A stretch of DNA of 64,000 nt from an uncultured bacterium. Its GTDB lineage: Bacteria > Bacteroidota > Bacteroidia > Bacteroidales > Bacteroidaceae. Shown in pieces: positions 59,584 to 64,000 of this stretch (positions within the stretch are counted from its first letter, which is position 1; every line of letters starts with the position of its first letter). Where the stretch lies: contig CAJMPR010000002.1 of assembly GCA_905215345.1 (NCBI GenBank), positions 248,001-312,000 of the forward strand, written 5' to 3'. The position numbers and the translations under genes were made by a program. The notes beneath the pieces are model-generated. The model saw only the letters and a program-made list of their open reading frames with translations. It had not been told where the DNA came from and did not search any database.

Positions 59584-62412
59584 TCACATTTTTACTTCCG
59601 CCACTCCCACACGGTCATCGTTCAGCACGATGCGCAGGTCACTGGCGGTTGTTCCTTTGAACGAATAAGAAATCAGCTTGCCGTATTCGCTGACGGTACC
59701 CGAATAAACAGTAAGGAACTGTCCGCCACCACCCGAAAGCTGGATTTCAAAATCTGCCGGTAACCCGTTATCCCGTACAAAGGCGATGGATACGTTATCT
59801 ACTTTGGTTCCGTTCTTTAAAGCAAAGGTAATATAATCTCCCTTATTTCCTTGCCAAACAGTGTTGATTTTTTTATCAAGAACGTTAGCGGCGCTCTCCA
59901 CGTTCGTACTTGCCGTTACGGGGCTGACGGGCTTTTGAGCTTCCAGCGTTTTGAGACGAGACTGGTAATCTTCTACCGTCAGCATGCCATTCAAACGAAT
60001 ATCTTCGGAAGAAGCACCTGCCATAAGGGCGAATTCACCCGGTTCTACCACCCACTTCATGTCGGCGTTCAGTAATTCCAAATGCTTGCGGTCGAGCGTG
60101 AAGGAGACTTCTTTGGTTTCGCCCGGTTGCAGATGAACCCGTTCAAAGCCCGCGAGGTTCTTTTCGTAAGTAGTCACGCTGCTGAGTACGTCTCTGATGT
60201 AGAGTTGTACAACCTCGTCTCCGGCACGTTTTCCCGTATTCGTTACTTTCAGGCGTACGGTAGCTTCCTGGTCAGGGGTGATGACTTTGGGGCTGATATC
60301 GAGGCCGGTATATTCGAAAGAGGTATAGCTCAAACCGTATCCGAAGGGATAAAGTGCACCGTTGATGCGTGACATGTTTCCGTCCGGCCCCGGATTCTTT
60401 CCACCGTCAATCTGTGAAGAAGGTTTGCAGGGGAAATTAAACGGTATTTGTCCTACGGTTTTAGGGAAAGTTACCGTCAACTTACCGCCCGGATTGTAAT
60501 CGCCAAACAGAATGTCTGCCACTGCCGTGCCTCCTTTAGAGCCCGGATACCAGGCTTCGAGGATGGCGGGAACAAACTTGTCCGCCCAGTTGATAGAAAG
60601 CGGACGACCGTTAATCAATACCAATACCACCGGCTTGCCTGTGGCTTGAACCGCCTGAAGCAATTTTAACTGGCGTCCGGGAAGCTCCAGGCTGCTGCGT
60701 GACTTGTTTTCGCCACATGTACGCTGTCCTCCACCCAGCACAACAACTGCAACATCCGCCTGACGGGCATTCTCTACCGCTTTGTTGATTTCGGTTTCTT
60801 CAGCGGTAGTCAGAGGATATTCTATGATTTCGCTTTCAGGCCAATGAGCGTCTACCAGGTCGCAACCTTTGGTATAAAGCACTTCCGCCGCTCCTTTTAC
60901 TTTTTCCCTGATTCCTTCGAGGACAGTTGTAACCTCTACCGCAAGGGGGCCGTAATGAGTGAGTGCATAGCCTTCTTCATCGGCATTCGGACCGCATACG
61001 GCAATCTTCTTCACGACATCCATATTCAATGGTAATGTATTATCCGCGTTTTTCAGTAACACGATGGACTCGCGGGAGGCTTGCAGGGCAACGGATTCAT
61101 TCTCTTCTTTTTCCACTTCCTTGTCGGCTCCGGCAAGGTCGGTCTGATAAGGAGCATCGAACAATCCGACGAGGAATTTCACACGGAGGATATCACGTAC
61201 ACGGTCGTTAATAACCTCTTCACTGAGCCCGCCCTCCTTTACGAGTTCACGAAGCGGAAGTACGAAGGAGTCGGGCGAACGGAACGTGCAACGTACATTC
61301 AACCCTGCTTCCACACTTTGGCGTACGGCTTCTTTCATGTCTTTGGCAGTGCCGTGTTTGGTATAAAGATATTCTACGGCGTCACTGTCCGATACCACAT
61401 AACCACGGAACCCCATTTCCTTGCGCAGACGAGTCATCAGCCAGTAATAACTGCCTTGAATGGGAATACCGTCATAATCGTTGTAAGAACTCATCACGCC
61501 CAGTAGTCCGGCTTCCTTGATAACACGTTTGAAAGGATAGATATGTATGTTCTCTACTTCACGGGGTGACATCTGCGGGTCGACGCGCGCCATACCCTCC
61601 CGTGCCCCTTTGTTATTGCTGTAAGCGGCAAAGTGCTTGCCGGTGGCGGCCACCTGATGATTGTGCTGTAAGCCGCGTACCATTTCGATACCCAGTTCGG
61701 CAACGAGGTAAGGTGATTCACCGTACACTTCTTCATAACGTCCCCAACGCTGGTCGCGTCCTACGTCGAGAATAGGAGCATAGACATTGGTGTATCCCAG
61801 CATGCGGGCTTCCCGCCCTGTGATAAGTCCCGCCTGATAAATAAGTTTACGGTTCCAGGTATGGCCTAAGCCCAATTGGGTGGGGAAGTTAGTCGCCTTG
61901 TAGCTCTCCACGCCACGAATACCCTCGTTGGTGAAATCTACGGGAATACCGAGGCGGGTTTGTTCCATGAAGAAGCGTTGCACTTCGTTCAATGCCCATG
62001 CATGCCGTGAAGCAGGCCATACGTTTTCGTTGTCCGAGGGTGGCAATCCCCATTGCTGGAAGCCGTTGAGATGTTCGTCAATGGCGCCGATGCCGTCTTT
62101 CCAAAGCATCTGTTTCCATTCGGGGGTGGGGAGTGCGTCTTTCAATACCCGTTTATAGCCATAGAGGGTAACCATCTGGCAGGTTTTTTCTTCCAACGTC
62201 ATTTGTTGCAACAGGTTCTCGATGCGTGCATCCAGTGTTGCTGTGGGGTCTTCATATATGTCCTTTACTCCGTTTTTGTTGAAGTCTATCCAACCTTTGC
62301 GGTACATTTCAGTTTTCACCGGTTTGTACACAGCCGGTACTTTCGTAGTTTTCTGTGCCGACAGTAAGCCTCCACTGCCCAGTAACAAAGTAGCTACAAT
62401 TAATTTCTTCAT
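59584..62412 (-). CDS. Glycoside hydrolase family 3, beta-glucosidase-like
   Basis: 942 residues with a signal peptide (MKKLIVATLLLGSGGLLSAQ). The N-terminal TIM barrel carries GKHFAAYSNNKGAREG and the nucleophile Asp of GYVVSDSDAVEYLY. The alpha/beta sandwich follows (CGPNADEEGYALTHYGP), then a fibronectin III-like domain (RAGDEVVQLYIRDVLSSVTTYEKNL). A further C-terminal beta-sandwich of about 130 residues (IAFVRDNGLPADFEIQLSGG) resembles an F5/8-type carbohydrate-binding module. Could act on beta-glucosides or beta-xylosides. It heads a two-gene unit with the lactonase. Confidence 0.92.
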   Translation of the reverse strand: MKKLIVATLLLGSGGLLSAQKTTKVPAVYKPVKTEMYRKGWIDFNKNGVKDIYEDPTATLDARIENLLQQMTLEEKTCQMVTLYGYKRVLKDALPTPEWKQMLWKDGIGAIDEHLNGFQQWGLPPSDNENVWPASRHAWALNEVQRFFMEQTRLGIPVDFTNEGIRGVESYKATNFPTQLGLGHTWNRKLIYQAGLITGREARMLGYTNVYAPILDVGRDQRWGRYEEVYGESPYLVAELGIEMVRGLQHNHQVAATGKHFAAYSNNKGAREGMARVDPQMSPREVENIHIYPFKRVIKEAGLLGVMSSYNDYDGIPIQGSYYWLMTRLRKEMGFRGYVVSDSDAVEYLYTKHGTAKDMKEAVRQSVEAGLNVRCTFRSPDSFVLPLRELVKEGGLSEEVINDRVRDILRVKFLVGLFDAPYQTDLAGADKEVEKEENESVALQASRESIVLLKNADNTLPLNMDVVKKIAVCGPNADEEGYALTHYGPLAVEVTTVLEGIREKVKGAAEVLYTKGCDLVDAHWPESEIIEYPLTTAEETEINKAVENARQADVAVVVLGGGQRTCGENKSRSSLELPGRQLKLLQAVQATGKPVVLVLINGRPLSINWADKFVPAILEAWYPGSKGGTAVADILFGDYNPGGKLTVTFPKTVGQIPFNFPCKPSSQIDGGKNPGPDGNMSRINGALYPFGYGLSYTSFEYTGLDISPKVITPDQEATVRLKVTNTGKRAGDEVVQLYIRDVLSSVTTYEKNLAGFERVHLQPGETKEVSFTLDRKHLELLNADMKWVVEPGEFALMAGASSEDIRLNGMLTVEDYQSRLKTLEAQKPVSPVTASTNVESAANVLDKKINTVWQGNKGDYITFALKNGTKVDNVSIAFVRDNGLPADFEIQLSGGGGQFLTVYSGTVSEYGKLISYSFKGTTASDLRIVLNDDRVGVAEVKM

Positions 62413-62447
62413 GGTAATATATGTTTTTTATAGTTGTCTTCCGTTGC

Positions 62448-62455
62448 CAAAGGTA
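62448..62455 (-). promoter_or_regulatory. -7 box of the GH3-lactonase pair
   Basis: Minus-strand TACCTTTG, 35 bp before the ATG. Confidence 0.5.
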
Positions 62456-62531
62456 CGGATTTCCGGAGAGAGAAGGGGATAAAATAGTTCGGAGTACGGG
62501 TGCTTATTGTCCATTGTTAGGGATGAATTTA

Positions 62532-62683
62532 GTTTCAACGCATTGGAACAAAGTGTTCCACCGCAGAGAACAAATCGTTTCAACGCCTTGAAACAAAGTG
62601 TTCCATACTGCTGAACATTTTGTTTTATGCCTATGAAACAAACTGTTTTACCATGGTTGAACTTTTTGTTCTGCACTGTGAAC
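62532..62683. repeat. 22-nt-period intergenic array, palindromic core GGAACAAAGTGTTCC
   Basis: Palindromic units begin near 62546, 62568, 62591, 62613, 62636, 62659 and 62680, a mean spacing of 22.3 nt. Each has the form (G/A)AACA-AA/TT-TGTT(C/T), and units alternate in how they match (AACAAAGTGTT, AACAAATCGTTT, AACATTTTGTTT). A related GTTTCAACGC stretch begins at 62532 and recurs at 62577. It lies upstream of the GH3 gene on the far side of its promoter. No ORF is supported here. Confidence 0.8.
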
Positions 62684-62928
62684 TAATATCTTAAGTGATT
62701 TGGCGTAGTGAAAAAGCTTATTAAATGAAGTCACAATACTGTACGTGTTATAGTCTTATGTTGAATTCGATTTAGGTTTAGTTTTAGCTCGTTGTTCTCC
62801 CGTTATGAGTTAAATGAGGAGTTAAGGAGTTATCAGCTAAAATTATCACAAGCTTTGTTGAATCTTTTCCCCTAAAATGCGATTTGTAAGAAAGTGTTTA
62901 ATTATCAAGCGTTTACAAAATAAGTTTA
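62684..62928. other. AT-rich intergenic stretch with no feature
   Basis: I see no convincing gene, promoter or repeat in this 245-bp piece; frames on both strands are short. Confidence 0.5.
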
Positions 62929-63016
62929 GAAGGTAGGCGACTATCGAGGCGAAGGTTGCCTACTATCGGAGCGAAGGTAGGCGACATTCCCCCCGATGAC
63001 AGGCTATATTTCCGCA
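62929..63016. repeat. 22-nt-period intergenic array, core GAAGGTAGGCGAC
   Basis: Unit starts are at 62929, 62951, 62973 and 62995, exactly 22 nt apart. The first three are GAAGGTAGGCGACTATCG, GAAGGTTGCCTACTATCG and GAAGGTAGGCGACATTCC; the fourth (GATGACAGGCTATATTTC) is degenerate. The middle unit is complement-like (GTAGGC versus GCCTAC), so adjacent units can pair. Confidence 0.85.
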
Positions 63017-63055
63017 GAGTTCAATATTTTTCAATTTGCTTGCGCGCGTCGTTTT

Positions 63056-63094
63056 ACACACTTAACTGCGTGAGGCGACGCAGACAGGTGTGTG
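63056..63094. repeat. Hairpin between array and RNA candidate
   Basis: CTGCGT (63066-63071) pairs with ACGCAG (63078-63083), enclosed by CACAC (63057-63061) and GTGTG (63090-63094). No T run follows, so its role is unclear. Confidence 0.5.
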
Positions 63095-63203
63095 ATTTCA
63101 AATAAAATACTCCTTTCTGCACGGTTATATGATGATTCTTATACTGAATTCAGTTAGTCTTAATAAAATCGGCTGATAGAATGGATATATGGTAGCTTTT
63201 CTT

Positions 63204-63211
63204 TATCTTTG
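63204..63211 (+). promoter_or_regulatory. -7 box of the structured RNA candidate
   Basis: TATCTTTG, predicting a start near 63217, where the first hairpin begins. No good -33 box is seen. Confidence 0.5.
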
Positions 63212-63216
63212 CAATG

Positions 63217-63420
63217 CGAATACAGAAGTATTCGTTACATAGTGTTCAGTTTAGGTGCATCCAAAAACGGCAAATTTTTCAATGCGCGAACTAAACTGAA
63301 CGTGGTTCGTTATATCGTTCCTTTACGATATGCGTGCCCGTTCAGTATGTTGGTTCGCGTAGGTTCTTGCCGTTCCTTGGATGCCTAATATATTGGATGT
63401 GGCACGTTCTTTTTTGTGCC
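63217..63420 (+). ncRNA. Candidate rod-shaped structured RNA (6S-like or mRNA leader)
   Basis: After a 5' hairpin (CGAATAC/GTATTCG, 63217-63234) the sequence folds into a long rod. GCATCCA and ACGGCAA (63257-63273) pair with TTGCCGT and TGGATGC (63367-63384); CGCGAAC and ACTGAAC (63285-63301) pair with GTTCAGT and GTTCGCG (63340-63359); ATATCGT and ACGATAT (63312-63331) close the tip. An alternative stem GTTCAGTTTAG/CTAAACTGAAC (63244-63254, 63291-63301) would compete with it. A GGCAC/GTGCC hairpin enclosing a T run (63401-63420) follows. The fold is like 6S RNA in outline, but it could also be the leader of the 63442 gene. Confidence 0.5.
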
Positions 63421-63441
63421 TGTCTCTAAAATACCAAAGGC

Positions 63442-63735
63442 ATGAAAGCATTCTTAGATTATTTATTTGATTATTTTGATGAGTTTGAGTTCTTATCCCG
63501 AAAGATGCTAATTACATTCCGGGCATTGCTAATAACCATTGCGCTATGTTTTTGCGTAATAGTTTGTTTATCCTGCTACATTCAATATCAAAGCGAATTA
63601 ATTGAATGGTCTGAATATATGATAAAACATGGACTTGTAAATTCTTCAAGATTCGACATAGAATCAAGTCTGAAAGTATTAGATGTTAACGACTTTGATA
63701 AGATGATAAATCGTGAAAATGAAGGAAGTAGATAG
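63442..63735 (+). CDS. Small single-span membrane protein
   Basis: 97 residues, not recognised. The N-terminus is acidic and aromatic (FLDYLFDYFDEFEFLSRKM); one strongly hydrophobic segment (LLITIALCFCVIVCLSCYI) then spans the membrane, and the tail is polar and charged. The start follows the structured RNA region, so the RNA may be its leader. It could be a small regulatory or toxin-type membrane protein, but nothing in the sequence proves that. Confidence 0.55.
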   Translation: MKAFLDYLFDYFDEFEFLSRKMLITFRALLITIALCFCVIVCLSCYIQYQSELIEWSEYMIKHGLVNSSRFDIESSLKVLDVNDFDKMINRENEGSR

Positions 63736-63887
63736 CTTATCACCCGATTTTAGATAAACCGCCACCCGAAAACTATTATTTCCTGATTCTAAGTAAAATA
63801 ACACTAACAATCAATAAACCTTTTTCAGATTGATGATGTTTAAATGTGGAATTATTCCCCATTATAAACCTTAACAAAACTTCAATC

Positions 63888-64000
63888 ATGATTAGGAAAG
63901 CAGCTTTGCTGGTAATCGTAGCCAGCGTGATGTTTGCTTGTGATGACAAGGAAACATTGGAAGAAGTACCAGTGTCAGGTAATAACAATGTGACACTAAG
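63888..64000 (+). CDS. Lipoprotein, start only (continues beyond the window)
   Basis: Only 37 codons are visible. MIRKAALLVIVASVMFAC is a lipoprotein signal peptide with lipobox VMFAC. The residues after the Cys (DDKETLEEVP) are acidic, similar to the lipoprotein export signal that sends Bacteroidetes lipoproteins to the cell surface. The function cannot be judged from this fragment. Confidence 0.7.
   Translation, partial: MIRKAALLVIVASVMFACDDKETLEEVPVSGNNNVTL

Noticed and set aside
62532..63016. CRISPR array
   Set aside because: Units repeat every 22 nt without unique spacers of 25-40 nt, cores are degenerate or palindromic, and no cas genes are near.
1..64000. Prophage, integrated conjugative element or insertion sequence
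   Set aside because: I found no transposase, integrase, tra or phage structural gene in any frame; gene content is core chromosomal.

Overview
The window is a stretch of a Bacteroides-type chromosome (phylum Bacteroidota, gut Bacteroides or a close relative). This is judged from the many TAnnTTTG promoter -7 boxes, a type III glutamine synthetase, a long SecA with a zinc-binding tail, LptC/LptE-type lipoproteins and many Bacteroidetes-restricted DUF families (DUF3810, DUF4105, DUF4831, DUF4837, DUF5063, DUF5686, DUF6340). Most of it is core chromosome. I see no rRNA, tRNA, prophage, IS element or CRISPR.

Layout. 1-2.1 kb: 3' part of a GH2 beta-galactosidase. 2.2-7.8 kb (minus): an MFS nucleoside transporter, a DUF151/UVR protein, RsmE, a DUF4836-like lipoprotein and an ABC ATPase/permease pair. 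8.2-10.7 kb (minus): an RlmI-like methyltransferase, a DEDD exonuclease and a DUF5063 protein with a His/Cys tail. 10.9-15.1 kb (plus): FtsK, a LolA-like carrier and TrxB. 15.2-18.3 kb (minus): a Crp/Fnr regulator and glutamine synthetase III. 18.6-26.4 kb (plus): a DUF5686 outer-membrane protein, type II pantothenate kinase, ribosomal protein S1, RNase Z and an ECF sigma cassette. 26.5-28.7 kb (minus): MazG, a frameshifted small secreted protein and a DUF3810 metallopeptidase. 28.8-32.1 kb (plus): a small membrane protein and ValS. 32.2-40.4 kb (minus): a small acidic protein, a DUF6340 lipoprotein, SecA, a degenerate alkaline-phosphatase-superfamily protein and a DUF4105 protein. 40.9-57.1 kb (plus): coaX-OMP-TPR-lptC-CorC-ppiD, rlmN, then the tight run DUF4837-pdxA-sigma54 activator-lptE-TPR-secG, then MFS-PqqD. 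57.2-62.4 kb (minus): DUF4831, and a GH3 glycosidase with a lactonase. 62.4-64 kb: a repeat-rich intergenic region, a candidate structured RNA, a small membrane protein and the start of a lipoprotein.

Much of the window serves envelope biogenesis: SecA, SecG, LptC, LptE, LolA-like, PpiD, several outer-membrane or lipoproteins. The rest is translation and RNA maintenance (S1, ValS, RsmE, RlmI, RlmN, RNase Z) and cofactor synthesis (two unrelated pantothenate kinases, PdxA).

The most unusual signals are noncoding. Five intergenic sites carry short arrays whose cores repeat at 21-22 nt (8134-8216, 16026-16079, 26391-26487, 62532-62683, 62929-63016). Four different core sequences share this one architecture, and two distant sites share the same core. 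Other noteworthy items are a roughly 70-nt sRNA candidate upstream of the nucleoside transporter, a rod-shaped RNA candidate near 63.3 kb, a chain of hairpins at 40.5-40.7 kb, a duplicated G5/C5 palindromic control region upstream of glnN, and an intact alkaline-phosphatase-fold protein that appears to have lost its catalytic residues.
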